This document shows positions 42,660 through 50,833 of a stretch of 64,000 bases of DNA, in pieces; position 1 is the first letter of the stretch, and every line of letters begins with the position of its first letter. The notes beneath the pieces are model-generated. The model saw nothing but the letters and a program-made list of their open reading frames with translations. It was not told where the DNA came from and did not search any database. Source of the DNA: Streptomyces sp. NRRL S-37 (GTDB taxonomy: Bacteria > Actinomycetota > Actinomycetes > Streptomycetales > Streptomycetaceae); NCBI RefSeq assembly GCF_000721605.1, contig NZ_JOIZ01000012.1, positions 62,001-126,000 of the forward strand, given 5' to 3'. Both the position numbers and the translations under genes were made by a program.

Positions 42660-43757
42660 GTGGCGGATACGGTGACACGGATCGATGACGAGTCCGAGGC
42701 GGTGCCCGGACCGCCGCCCGGCGGACGGGGACGGCGTACGGCGCTGATCGCCCTGGCCGTGGTCGTCGTGGCGGCGGTCGCCGTGGTGGGCGCCCCGGGC
42801 CTCGGCGGTGGTGAGGACGAGAGCGCGGGCGCACCGCCCCGGACCGGTTCGCTGGTCGAGGTGGTCCGGGCCACGCTGACCGAACGCACCGAGGTGGACG
42901 GCCGGCTGGGGTACGGCACGGAGATACCGTGACCGGGCTGCCCGAGACGGGGACCACGGTGAAGCGCGGCGGCACGCTGCTGCGGGTCGACGACCGGCCG
43001 GTGGTGCTGCTGTACGGGTCGCTGCCCATGTACCGGGACCTGGGGCTGACCACCACCGCGTCCGGGGGCGGCACGGCGTCCGGGGGTGACACCGTGCCCG
43101 GGGGCGGCACGGGGTCCGGGGGTGACACGGCGTCCGGCGAGGGCAAGACGGACGGCGGAGCCGGTGGTGGCGGCGGCGCCGCGAGCCCCTCCGCGCAGCC
43201 GGCGCCGACGGGCACGGGGAACGCCGCGGTGACGGAGCTCAAGGGCATGGACGTCCTGCAGTTCGAGACGAACCTGGCCGCGCTCGGCTACACCGGCTTC
43301 ACGGTGGACGAGACGTTCACCCGCAAGACGGCGGACGCCGTCGAGCGGTGGCAGAAGTCGCTCGGGATACCCGAGACCGGCAGGGTCGGCATCGGGGACG
43401 TCATCTACTCCGCCGGTGAGGTGCGGATCGGCAGGCCGGGCGTCCGGCTGGGCGAAGCCGTCACCGGGAACGCCCTCACGTACACCGGGACGACGCGCAA
43501 GGTCGTCGTCGACGCCTCGGCCGCCGACGCCTCCTGGGCCGTACGCGGCGCGGCCGTCCGGGTCCGGCTGCCCGACGGCAGGACAGTGGAGGGCGAGGTG
43601 GCGTCGGTGGGCCGGCAGGCCAGTGCGCCCGAGGGCGGCTTTGGCGAGGACGGTTCGGGGCAGGGCGGGGCGACCGTACCGGTGACCGTCACCATCGAGG
43701 AGCAGAAGTCCGTGGGACGGCTGGAGAGCGGCCCCGTCACCGTCGAGTACGTCGTGG
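42660..43757 (+). pseudogene. Broken peptidoglycan-binding / HlyD-like efflux adaptor
   Basis: GTG 42660 opens a 90-residue piece with one membrane helix (TALIALAVVVVAAVAVVGA) and VRATLTERTEVDGRLGYGTEIP, then a TGA. The family continues directly in the +2 frame from 42929: LPETGTTVKRGGTLLRVDD, RPVVLLYGSLPMYRDLGL, the peptidoglycan-binding-like MDVLQFETNLAALGYTGFTV, and RKTADAVERWQKSLGIPE. About ten residues expected between the pieces are missing, so a short deletion shifted the frame. The second piece stops resembling the family after SGPVTVEYVV near 43757, where it runs into antisense of a response regulator. Both the frame break and the lost C-terminus mark a dead gene. Confidence 0.8.
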
Positions 43758-44317
43758 TCGAAGCCGAAGACCCGCTCGATGATCTGCGCCCGGGTGAAGA
43801 CCCGGCCCGGCTCCCGGGCCAGCGCCTCCAGGACGGCGAACTCCTTGGCGGTCAGCGCGACGGGCTGCCCCGCCACCCGCACCTCGAAGCGCGCGGTGTC
43901 CAGCACCACCGCACCGACCCGCAGCACCGCGGGCTCCGCCGCGCCGGCGGTCTTCCGCGACCTGCGCAGCAGCGCCCGTACCCGCGCGGTCAGCTCACGA
44001 GGGCTGTAGGGCTTGGTGAGGTAGTCGTCGGCGCCCAGGTCGAGACCGAGGAGCATGTCCTCCTCGGTGGTGCGGGCGGTGAGGAGGAGAATGGGAACAT
44101 CCGACTCGGTCCGCAGGATGCGGCACACGTCGAGCCCGTCGACCAGCGGCAGCATCACATCGAGCACGATGAGATCGGGTTTCGACGAGCGGGCCTTCTC
44201 CAGCGCCGCCCGGCCGTCCCCCACGACCTGCACCGCGTTGCCTTCCCGCTCCAGGTAGATCCGGACCAGCCGGGCCTGCTTCTCGTCGTCCTCGGCCACC
44301 AGAATCCGAGCGCTCAC
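43752..44317 (-). pseudogene. C-terminally truncated OmpR-family response regulator
   Basis: GTG 44317 with GGGGGAG upstream. The receiver domain is intact (LVAEDDE, D53 in LIVLDVMLP, T80, K102 in LTKPYSPREL). The effector domain starts normally (LRVGAVVLDTARFEVRVAGQ, ALTAKEFAVLEALAREPGRV) but stops matching at RAQIIERVFGFDHD, where the recognition helix and wing should follow. The frame then continues as antisense of the adaptor. No sensor kinase gene is left. The truncated protein would be unable to bind DNA normally. Confidence 0.82.
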
Positions 44318-44399
44318 CGATTCTCCCCCAGCAAGATCCACCGATCCCTCGAACGCTAGTACACCCGGCCCACGCCCGCCCGCGCTCTGCGGCGCCGGC

Positions 44400-45266
44400 T
44401 CAGGACTCTTCACCCTGGGCGTCGTCCGGGAGAACGGCGGTGTCCCCGGCCGGCGGGGCCTCGATGGTCACGGGCCGGTCGATGTCGAGGAAGGTGACGG
44501 TCAGGTCGAGCGGCTTGCTGCCGGTGCCGGTCCGCCACCGGAACCGTTTGGCGCGGTGGTCGCCGTCGATCCACAGGTCCATGGTGAGGGTGTCGGGGAC
44601 ACGCAGCCCCATGAACTGGTCGAGGCCTTCGACCAGACGTTCCCGGGCCGCCTCGTCCGGAGCGGCGTCGAGGGCGGCGCGCAGACTCCCGGAGGTGACT
44701 GTTCCCCTGTAGTGCGTGGTCCTGGTGCCGTCGACCGTCTCGGTCCCGACCGCCCGCACGTCCTCGGACCCGGTCAGGAGGGTGGACTGCACGACCGGGC
44801 TGCTCTCCAGCTGACGGGGCAGTACGCCGTGGGAGTCGTTGTCCACGGTGAGGCCTCCCCACACGGCTGGGTCCGCCCTGAACCAGCTTTTGCCCTGCAC
44901 CGCCTTGCCGACGTACATCACCTCGTCGACGAACCGGACCGGCAGCGGGCCGTCCCCGTCCCGGCCGGCCGTGCTCAGCTCCATGCTCATCGCCGGTGGA
45001 TCCGTCCTCATGAACGCGTCGGCCTCCAGCCGGCCCGTCTCCGGTACGGTCCCGGTGACCCGGTAGTGGAGCGACGCGATGTCCGCGGAGTTCGCCGCCG
45101 CCTCGGCCACGGCCGTCGCGGGCGTCACCCCGGACGGCTCCCCCTTCCCGGAACCACTCCCGCCCTCACTCCCGCAGGCCACCGCTCCCCCCGCGGCCAG
45201 CACGACGGCGCACACCGCGCTCACCACTCCGCGCGATACGGAAACACCCGACGAATTCCCCACCAT
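44400..45266 (-). CDS. LppX/LolA-like lipoprotein
   Basis: 288 aa from ATG 45266 with GGGGGGAA upstream. The signal peptide SRGVVSAVCAVVLAAGGAVACG has a lipobox A-V-A-C (Cys at about 31). The mature part reads as a lipid-binding half-barrel: SADIASLHYRVTGTVPETGR, LEADAFMRTDPPAMSMEL, VRFVDEVMYVGKAVQGKSWF, then DTLTMDLWIDGDHRAKRFRW, as in actinobacterial LppX/LprG-type proteins. It probably carries or senses a lipid at the outer face of the membrane. It stands alone, upstream of the truncated response regulator on the same strand order reversed. Confidence 0.8.
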   Translation of the reverse strand: MVGNSSGVSVSRGVVSAVCAVVLAAGGAVACGSEGGSGSGKGEPSGVTPATAVAEAAANSADIASLHYRVTGTVPETGRLEADAFMRTDPPAMSMELSTAGRDGDGPLPVRFVDEVMYVGKAVQGKSWFRADPAVWGGLTVDNDSHGVLPRQLESSPVVQSTLLTGSEDVRAVGTETVDGTRTTHYRGTVTSGSLRAALDAAPDEAARERLVEGLDQFMGLRVPDTLTMDLWIDGDHRAKRFRWRTGTGSKPLDLTVTFLDIDRPVTIEAPPAGDTAVLPDDAQGEES

Positions 45267-45518
45267 TTCCCCCCGGCGAAAACCTGATCGACCTTTGTCA
45301 GGGCCGTGAGCGTATCCCGGCGTGTGTCCCGTGATCGCTGGATTTCCGCGAGGCGCACGCGGCAGAAGTGGTGTCACCGACCGTGTCCCACAAGGCCGGG
45401 ACGCGGAGGAAGCCGGAGGCCGACGGCCGTCACCGGCCACGGACCCGGGCCGGCGTTCCGGATTCCGGCTCTTCGGCTTTTCGGCTCTCGCGTGGCGAGA
45501 ACCGGACCTCGCCAGGGG

Positions 45519-46223
45519 TCAGGCCGAAGCCTCGTCGGTCGGCTGAGGCACGGCGTACGGGCGCAGAACCATCAGCGAGTCCTCCGAGGTGGCCACCATG
45601 GCGAAGGGGAACCGATCGAGTTCGAGGCAGAGAGCGACGTCATCGGGGTGGGTTCCTTGGCGCACGTCCTCCGTCAGCTCGGTGGCGGCTCGTGACGCGC
45701 CGGCGCGGCGGAGGAACTCGGCCGCGTCCGTCCTCCCGGCCTCGGTGGCCCTCCGGGCGATGTACTGGGCGCACGCCAGATCCTCATCGGCCCGCCCGTC
45801 CTCACCGGTGACCACGAACGTGACACGGTCGCACGCGCGTGTCCGCAGGAGCCGAGCCGTCGCCTCCGCCACCACGAAGCCGGCGCACAGCACCAGCGAC
45901 GCGTCCCTGACCGCGAGGGCGCCGACCGTTCCCGCCGTGGTCTTCTGCACGACGGTCCGTCCGCCGAGGTCGACGGAGCGCAGCAGGCCCGGCGAGTTGA
46001 CCATGTCGAACCCGGGCGCCGGCGCACCATCCTTGAGCGCCACCCAGTCCGGGTGGCGAGCCTTGAGCGCCAGGGCCTCGTCCAACGACTCGGCGAGAAC
46101 GATCTTCTCCGCCCCCCGGCCGAAGGCCCAGGCGGCCACCGTGCAGGCACGCATGACATCGACCACGACCGCCACGGACGGGACTTCGGCCAGCTCGGAG
46201 ATGCCGAGGAAACGAGCGTCCAT
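45519..46223 (-). CDS. 2-phosphosulfolactate phosphatase family protein (ComB-like)
   Basis: 234 aa from ATG 46223 ([15 protein letters not shown]); ATG 46241 would add six residues. Family features: [40 protein letters not shown], and [20 protein letters not shown], then [14 protein letters not shown], with acidic residues for Mg2+ binding. ComB hydrolyses 2-phosphosulfolactate in coenzyme M synthesis, but streptomycetes do not make coenzyme M, so the true substrate is probably another phosphate ester. Single gene just outside the integration zone. Confidence 0.88.
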   Translation of the reverse strand: MDARFLGISELAEVPSVAVVVDVMRACTVAAWAFGRGAEKIVLAESLDEALALKARHPDWVALKDGAPAPGFDMVNSPGLLRSVDLGGRTVVQKTTAGTVGALAVRDASLVLCAGFVVAEATARLLRTRACDRVTFVVTGEDGRADEDLACAQYIARRATEAGRTDAAEFLRRAGASRAATELTEDVRQGTHPDDVALCLELDRFPFAMVATSEDSLMVLRPYAVPQPTDEASA

Positions 46224-46381
46224 CCGGTCATGATCACGCATACCCGGCCCGAAGCGCCCGGACGGTGATGCGCATCACGCCGACGGCACGGGGTCACCCG
46301 CACAGGGGCAGGCTCCATGACACGCAGACGAAACAGGTCCGGGGCCTACTCGCATGAGTAGCCTCCGGGCCTGTCGTTTCT

Positions 46382-46424
46382 CTGTCAGGGTGGCGGGATG
46401 TGAACCCACGACCTCTTCGCCCCG
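46382..46424. repeat. Relic att copy 1 (tRNA-Pro 3' end)
   Basis: 43 nt matching 49893-49935 (the 3' part of tRNA-Pro) with three mismatches, in the same orientation. Similarity to the second relic continues beyond the tRNA part, to about 46552 versus 48176 (including GCTCGTCCGCCG and CGTCGTCACGCAGTCG). So the two relics share phage/ICE-side sequence too. Marks the left end of the integration zone. Confidence 0.8.
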
Positions 46425-46627
46425 AAACAACTTGGGTGAGGGCTCGCCCTGTGACTGGTGTGCTCATCACCTGCGCTGATGGTCTGCTGACGTCCGTGCT
46501 CGTCCGCCGCTGTCCGTCAGCGTCGTCACGCAGTCGGACACTCACCGACTGATCGCACGATGCGGTACAGCCGTGGCCTGTTCGGTGCCGACCGAGCAGG
46601 GAACGGCACGGTGGACGTAGTGATGGG

Positions 46628-46912
46628 TCACTCCCCATAGGGGATGCGCACGAAGCCGTCCTCCCAAGTGTCATCGTCCAGGGAGTGGGGGACGATGACG
46701 AAGCACTTGGGTTCGTCCCGGAAGCCCGGTAGCAGACGGGCGCGGGCGATGCGTTCCTCGGCCTTCTCTTCCGTCGAGTAGATGCCCAGCAACTTGACGT
46801 CGTCGCCGTCCTGCTCATCGATGAAGACGCCGTCCTCGTCGATGTGCACGGTTGCCCCGTCAGGCCCGGCCTCGTTCTGGTGGCCTACATGCCACAGGGG
46901 ATAGACGATCAC
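46628..46912 (-). CDS. DUF7336-like small protein
   Basis: 94 aa from GTG 46912. The sequence alternates strands and short helices: VYPLWHVGHQNEAGPDG, DDVKLLGIYSTEEKAEERIA, RARLLPGFRDEPKCFVIVPH, WEDGFVRIPYGE. The arrangement (W-H start, V-K-L-x-G-x-Y-S-x-E-E-x-A, P-G-F-R-D, W-x-x-G-F) is one I associate with DUF7336 and with immunity-type cargo. Function unknown. It lies between two att relics and is probably cargo of an old element. Confidence 0.75.
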   Translation of the reverse strand: MIVYPLWHVGHQNEAGPDGATVHIDEDGVFIDEQDGDDVKLLGIYSTEEKAEERIARARLLPGFRDEPKCFVIVPHSLDDDTWEDGFVRIPYGE

Positions 46913-46959
46913 GCGGCCAGGCTAGCGAGCGATGGGACACAGGGGCCGTCACGCCGATG

Positions 46960-47305
46960 CCATCAGCTTGGGAAGCCTGGGTTCTCGGTGGCAGGCTCTG
47001 CTTGGCTGAACTGCGGCGGAGCAGGCAGGTGGCCTGACAGACCGGCGGCCTGGCCCCCGCCATTCCCCGTGGTCCCCACACGATCTGGCACGCGTCCGGC
47101 ACGAGCGCGGCTGATGGCGGGCGTGACCACCGCCGAGGGCCTTGACCATGTGGCATACGGTGGCCACCTCGCCCTGACCGACGCGGACGGCTCCGGGGAA
47201 GGGCGGTCTTGGTCCGGCGGGTGATGCTGTCCATGTCGGGCAGGCCGAGTGCGGACAGCGCGTATCCGCTGGAGGCGAGGATGAACTCCCGGCGTTCCAC
47301 GTCGC
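46960..47305 (-). pseudogene. Decayed fragment of an XRE/TPR-type regulator
   Basis: On the minus strand one frame reads VERREFILASSGYALSALGL, then PDMDSITRRTKTALP from about 47305 down. Another frame continues RVGQGEVATVCHMVKALGGG followed by HARHQPRSC. These two pieces join in Streptomyces XRE-family proteins with a C-terminal helical domain (ERREF...SGYAL...P-D...G-x-x-E-V-x-x-x-x-x-M). The frameshift and missing ends show a pseudogene. The lengths of deletion cannot be told without homologues. Confidence 0.6.
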
Positions 47306-47330
47306 TCCTTCCCAGATGCAGGACTGATGC

Positions 47331-47520
47331 CACATCCTCACCCGGGAGCTGGACCCGTACGGGATCTGCGTCAACACGGTCATGCCCGGAGCCATCCGGT
47401 CGAAGCCGAGAACGCCCTCCCCGCCCAGCACCGCGCACGGCCGGAGGACCAGATCAAGCGCCAGTGCGTCCCGCGCCGTGGCCGGCCCAGGCCGCCGGCG
47501 GCCAGGGCGTCGTCCCGCTG
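47331..47520 (+). pseudogene. Frameshifted C-terminal remnant of an SDR oxidoreductase
   Basis: One frame gives HILTRELDPYGICVNTVMPG followed by AIRS, which is the L-x-P-x-G-I-x-V-N-x-x-x-P-G-x-I signature of short-chain dehydrogenases. The next frame continues VEAENALPAQHRARPEDQIK, then RQCVPRRGRP, as in the following SDR helix. The upstream Rossmann fold and the catalytic Tyr-Lys are gone. A short dead fragment left by recombination. Confidence 0.55.
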
Positions 47521-47545
47521 AATCCGCCGGGCTGACCGCAGCCCC

Positions 47546-47944
47546 TCAGACAGGCTCCGGGAGCGAACCGAGATGCTCGATGACCCGCGCGCGCAGAAGG
47601 AGGTACTCCTCCCAGCGGCGGGGCAGAGGGCCCGGCGGGCGCTCAATGACACGAGCAGCCGTGACAGTCTGTCCACGCTGGAACTGCTCAAGCGTCAGGT
47701 CGAGTTCCACACCACTGGGCAACCGGTTCCACCAGTGGAAGCCATACTGGGTCCCGTCGAGGTGCACCTCCCCGAGCATGAGATCACCGCCGAAAACGTC
47801 GTTGACGATCAAGGCCGTGATGTCGCACTGCCCCCAGGCCGGGTTGCCGGGCTCCCAATCGGCCTGGTCGTCGGGCGAGCAGGTGTCGGCGGCCCAGCTG
47901 ACACGCAGGGCCTTGTCGAGATCGAGCAGGTTCCAAGGAGTCAT
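47546..47944 (-). CDS. YunG-like family protein
   Basis: 132 aa from ATG 47944 (MTPWNLLDLDKALRVSWAAD). The pattern SWAADTCSPDD, NPAWGQCDITALIVNDVFGG, DLMLGEVHLDGTQYGFHWWN and LPSGVELDLTLEQFQRGQTV matches YunG-type proteins, which share a Cys-His papain-like layout (C in WGQCDITA, H in GFHWWNRL). Enzymatic activity is not established for the family. The gene is intact amid decayed neighbours, so it may be retained cargo. ATG 47980 is a possible longer start. Confidence 0.8.
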   Translation of the reverse strand: MTPWNLLDLDKALRVSWAADTCSPDDQADWEPGNPAWGQCDITALIVNDVFGGDLMLGEVHLDGTQYGFHWWNRLPSGVELDLTLEQFQRGQTVTAARVIERPPGPLPRRWEEYLLLRARVIEHLGSLPEPV

Positions 47945-48020
47945 GCCGCCAGCATCGCAGCCACCACTGACACCGGACATGGCGAGATCCGCCACCGCAC
48001 CGGCCTCACCTGCTACTTCA

Positions 48021-48063
48021 CTGTCGGGGTGGCGGGATGTGAACCCACGACCTCTTCGTCCCG
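48021..48063. repeat. Relic att copy 2 (tRNA-Pro 3' end)
   Basis: 43 nt identical to 49893-49935 in the tRNA-Pro gene except one base (T to G), same orientation. Upstream CCTGCTACT also matches. Downstream similarity with relic 1 extends to about 48176. It separates two cargo blocks and supports successive insertions at one site. Confidence 0.85.
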
Positions 48064-48170
48064 CAGCAACTTGAGTGAGGACTCTGCCGTGCACTGGCAT
48101 GGCGCTTAGCAGCACTGATGGCCCGCGCTCGTCCGCCGTTGTGCGTCGGCGTCGTCACGCAGTCGAACAC

Positions 48171-48533
48171 TCACTGCCCGGACGGTGGCGCTGACCACGG
48201 ATCATGTTGCTGGAGTGCGTCGAACTCGGTGAGGCCGAACCTGCTTGCGGCGGTATGCCGTTCCCGAACCTCTGACCACGTTCTGGGACGGTAGCCCGGC
48301 CCACTGCAACCGCACGAGTGGAAGGTGATCCCGGCTCGAAGAACGGCCTCAAGGGTGCGCCAGCCCCGCTTGTCCCTGCGGCGCGGAATGGCCACGTCGA
48401 AACCGGCGTTGATCATTGGCTGACAGCAGCGAGGACAGAGGTGATCGCCGGACGGCTTCAAGCCTTGCTTGAACGAAGACCGGCAAGCCAGACAAACGAA
48501 GTGGCGCTTGTAGACAGCCGCATACCGACACAT
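48171..48533 (-). CDS. Zinc-ribbon hypothetical protein (sometimes mislabelled DXP synthase)
   Basis: 120 aa from ATG 48533. The zinc ribbon is FVCLACRSSFKQGL with HLCPRCCQPMINAG, followed by VAIPRRRDKRGWRTLEAVLR, FHSCGCSGPGYRPRTWSEVR. I recall this conserved actinobacterial family carrying a wrong deoxyxylulose-5-phosphate synthase label; nothing here supports that enzyme. It could bind RNA or DNA. The C-terminus (FGLTEFDALQQHDPW) overlaps the end of the att-flank repeat. Confidence 0.72.
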   Translation of the reverse strand: MCRYAAVYKRHFVCLACRSSFKQGLKPSGDHLCPRCCQPMINAGFDVAIPRRRDKRGWRTLEAVLRAGITFHSCGCSGPGYRPRTWSEVRERHTAASRFGLTEFDALQQHDPWSAPPSGQ

Positions 48534-48757
48534 CCCCGCAGCGTAGCGAGAGCCATCCGTCCCCGGCCATCGAGTAGCAGTGGCGTTCTGGCCACCGCTT
48601 GAGGAGTTCGGCCTGAGTCCGCTCAGGTAGCTGTCATCGACTGGTCCGGTAGTCGGAGGGTGTCGCTGGTGTGCGCCCCTGTTCGGCACCGTTGATGTCA
48701 GCCGTGGATGTCAGGCGCCTTCTCGTCCGTGGCTCCAGCCAGATCGATCAACGAAGG

Positions 48758-48784
48758 CATCCTCGGCCGCCACGGCCGAGGATG
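48758..48784. terminator. 12-bp stem upstream of vapBC
   Basis: CATCCTCGGCCG (48758-48769), loop CCA, then the perfect complement (48773-48784). It lies 64 nt before the antitoxin start and would shield the toxin-antitoxin promoter from upstream transcription. Confidence 0.6.
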
Positions 48785-48810
48785 TGCCGGTGCAAGCCTT
48801 TGGCCACCAT

Positions 48811-48848
48811 GTGCTACCTGGTAGCACTGGGTGCTACCTTGGGTGGTA
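48811..48848 (+). promoter_or_regulatory. VapBC operator (GTGCTACC-T-GGTAGCAC plus half-site)
   Basis: A perfect 17-bp palindrome at 48811-48827, then a further half-site GTGCTACC at 48831-48838 and a weak GGGTGGTA against the ATG at 48848. Such arrays are typical for antitoxin or antitoxin-toxin complexes repressing their own operon. Confidence 0.75.
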
Positions 48849-49117
48849 TGAGCGTTCAGCCCGAAATCACCCAACGGGATCTGCGCAGCCGGTCCCGAGA
48901 GATCATGGACGCCGTACAGAGCGGTCAGTCGTTCACCGTCACCCGCGACGGACATCCGATCGGCCGGCTCGTCCCGATGCGGCGACGCCGTCGGTTCGTC
49001 TCCCGCCAGGAGTTCGCCGCGATGTCCAGGACCGCCCCCGGCATCGACCTTGAGAGGTTCCGCGCCGATCAGGACGCCACGGCCGACACCTACCCGGACG
49101 ATCCCTATGACCGTTGA
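48848..49117 (+). CDS. Phd/YefM-type antitoxin
   Basis: 89 aa, ATG directly after the operator, so the leader is very short or absent. N-terminal DNA-binding/dimer part: VQPEITQRDLRSRSREIMDA, VQSGQSFTVTRDGHPIGRLV. A basic patch RRRRR and the C-terminal acidic, probably unstructured tail (RFRADQDATADTYPDDPYDR) that wraps the toxin follow. It overlaps the PIN toxin gene by 11 nt. It neutralises and co-represses with VapC. Confidence 0.9.
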   Translation: MSVQPEITQRDLRSRSREIMDAVQSGQSFTVTRDGHPIGRLVPMRRRRRFVSRQEFAAMSRTAPGIDLERFRADQDATADTYPDDPYDR

Positions 49118-49574
49118 CCGCTCGACATATCAGCAGGGCCTCCTCGACACCAACATCATGATTCTGCGCCGCTGGGTGGCCCCCGAGGAGCTGCCGGACG
49201 AAATGGCGATCACCGCCATCACCCTGGCCGAGCTGTCCGCCGGTCCGCACGAGGTCCGTCGCAACGACGAACAGAGCGGTTACGACGAACATGCCGAACG
49301 CGCCCGCAGGCTCGACGTCCTGCAACGCGCCGAGAACGAGTTCGACCCCATCCCCTTCGACGCCGAAGCGGCCCGCATCTACGGCCGTATCTGTGCCGCA
49401 GTGATCGGCGCCGACCGCAAGTCGCGCCGCCGGATGGCCGACCTGATGATCGCTGCCATCGCCGTGGCGGAGAACCTTCCCCTCTTCACCACCAACCCCG
49501 ACGACTTCAAAGGGCTGGACGACCTCCTCACCGTCGTGCCGGTCACCCGTCCGAGGGTGCCCCACGAAGGCTGA
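49107..49574 (+). CDS. vapC: VapC-type PIN-domain toxin ribonuclease
   Basis: 155 aa. PIN acidic residues: D in GLLDTNIMI (about 14), E in TLAELSAG (about 43), D in DLMIAAIAVAENLPLFT (about 113) and TNPDDFKGLDDL. VapC toxins cleave tRNA or rRNA at specific sites. The start is fixed by the 11-nt overlap with the antitoxin. The next sequence is a truncated integrase, so this module sits at the end of the integration zone and may keep the element by addiction. Confidence 0.92.
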   Translation: MTVDRSTYQQGLLDTNIMILRRWVAPEELPDEMAITAITLAELSAGPHEVRRNDEQSGYDEHAERARRLDVLQRAENEFDPIPFDAEAARIYGRICAAVIGADRKSRRRMADLMIAAIAVAENLPLFTTNPDDFKGLDDLLTVVPVTRPRVPHEG

Positions 49575-49798
49575 TCGACGGGATCAACGCCGACGAGTGG
49601 ACGCCCCGGGAGCTCCGGCACAGCTTCGTGTCCCTGCTGTCCGACCGCGGCGTCCCGCTGGAAGTGATCTCCCGGCTCGTCGGGCACTCCGGGACGGCCG
49701 TGACCGAGGAGGTCTACCGGAAGCAGATCCGGCCCGTGATCCAGACCGGCGCCGTGGTCATGGACGGCATCTTCGGCACACAGGAACGACGGCCGTAG
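49571..49798 (+). pseudogene. 3' fragment of a tyrosine recombinase (integrase)
   Basis: 75 codons without a start: LIDGINADEWTPRELRHSFV, SLLSDRGVPLEVISRLVGHS, then GTAVTEEVYRKQIRPVIQTG. The fragment contains the C-terminal catalytic Arg-His segment (RELRHS), the LVGHSG box and the nucleophile Tyr (VYRKQ), but the N-terminal arm-binding domain and Arg I are missing, cut at the end of vapC. It lies 97 nt from the tRNA-Pro gene, as expected for the integrase of an element inserted there. Confidence 0.85.
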
Positions 49799-49849
49799 AC
49801 ACGCGGATAGCGATAGTCACGCAGATAGACACGCAGGCAGAAACAAGAA

Positions 49850-49877
49850 GACCACCGCGTAACGTTACGCGGTGGTC
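49850..49877. terminator. 28-bp perfect palindrome
   Basis: GACCACCGCGTAAC (49850-49863) is followed without spacer by its complement (49864-49877). It stands between the integrase fragment and the tRNA 3' end and can terminate transcription of both. Just before it (49796-49845) are near-repeats of ACGCRGATAG that could be recombinase arm sites. Confidence 0.75.
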
Positions 49878-49895
49878 TACCTGCTACTACGGCTG

Positions 49896-49969
49896 TCGGG
49901 GTGGCGGGATTTGAACCCACGACCTCTTCGTCCCGAACGAAGCGCGCTGCCAAGCTGCGCTACACCCCG
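49896..49969 (-). tRNA. tRNA-Pro (anticodon CGG)
   Basis: The minus strand folds as a full cloverleaf: acceptor stem CGGGGTG/CACCCCG with discriminator A, anticodon stem CTTCG/CGAAG around loop TTCGGGA (anticodon CGG, reads CCG), and T-arm with GGTTCAAATCC. CCA is not encoded. The 3' half is the attachment site used by the elements to its left, and their insertion has kept the gene whole. Confidence 0.96.
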
Positions 49970-50002
49970 ATCGTCGCTGCTCTCGCGGCGACGACGTTTA
50001 CT

Positions 50003-50791
50003 TTAGCCCACTGGGGGCCCGAGACGAAATCCGGTTTTCGGGTGGCGACGGACCGGGTTCGGGCGGGTGTGGTCCAGGGCCACGAGGAGGACGGCCAGGG
50101 CGTAGCAGGCGAGGCCCAGGAGGAGGGCGTTGGCGAGGACGTTCCGGTAGCCGTGCCGGGCGACGTCGAGGAAGGGGTAGAGGTAGCGGGCGGGGGAGCC
50201 GGGGAGGAGTTCGCCCCGAGCCAGGGTGAAGGCCAGGTAGGCCAGGGGGTACAGCAGCCAGGTGGCGGTCTGGCGGAGGCGGGTGCGGGCCGACGGGGTG
50301 AGGAGGAGCCAGTCCAGCAGCGCGGCGAGGGGAAGCACCGTGTGCAGGGTGTGGGCGGCGAGCGGCTCCAGCCAGGCTGCCGTCCCGGTGGTCCCGTCCG
50401 TCATCGAGAAGCGCGGTGTCCCGTCCGTCAGGAGGATGTGGTGGACCAGGGACGCCGTGAGCACGTACAGCAGGGCCGCTCCCGTGATCGCGCCCGGCAG
50501 GGGGTGACGGGCGCTCCAGGCGCGGCGGGCCGAGGCGAGCGTGACCACGGCCAGCAGGGCCGCGCTCTGGACCGCGAAGTAGCTCAGGACCCGGGCCGGG
50601 TTGCCGAGGAGGGTTTCGACCAGCACCGCCCCCGCCGCCAGCAGCGCCAGGAGCAGGCGGTACGTCGCTGCCAGCGGGCGGCGTACCGGGGGTACGACGG
50701 CTCTGGCGGGGGCGAAGAGGGCGGCCGACGCCGGATGTGTCCGCGGCAGGGCGGGGATGTCCGGGAGGTCCCTGGGTATCGGGGCGGTCAT
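50003..50791 (-). CDS. Pr6Pr family membrane protein
   Basis: 262 aa, ATG 50791. Six hydrophobic helices (e.g. [69 protein letters not shown] and [20 protein letters not shown]). Family marks are TYFAVQS-like ([10 protein letters not shown]), [15 protein letters not shown] and RYLYPFLDV, related to FAR-17a/AIG1-type proteins that in animals hydrolyse fatty-acid esters of hydroxy fatty acids. The conserved Thr/Ser and His of those enzymes are plausible here (H in HTLHTVLP), but activity is unproven in bacteria. First gene right of the integration zone. Confidence 0.85.
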   Translation of the reverse strand: MTAPIPRDLPDIPALPRTHPASAALFAPARAVVPPVRRPLAATYRLLLALLAAGAVLVETLLGNPARVLSYFAVQSAALLAVVTLASARRAWSARHPLPGAITGAALLYVLTASLVHHILLTDGTPRFSMTDGTTGTAAWLEPLAAHTLHTVLPLAALLDWLLLTPSARTRLRQTATWLLYPLAYLAFTLARGELLPGSPARYLYPFLDVARHGYRNVLANALLLGLACYALAVLLVALDHTRPNPVRRHPKTGFRLGPPVG

Positions 50792-50833
50792 GCACCCCAG
50801 CGTGGGCGGATGTCCGGTCCGGGGCGATGTGGG

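Noticed and set aside
49597..49914. A 105-codon plus-strand frame near the tRNA
   Set aside because: It is an alternative frame of the integrase fragment and runs into the tRNA gene; the integrase frame explains the sequence.
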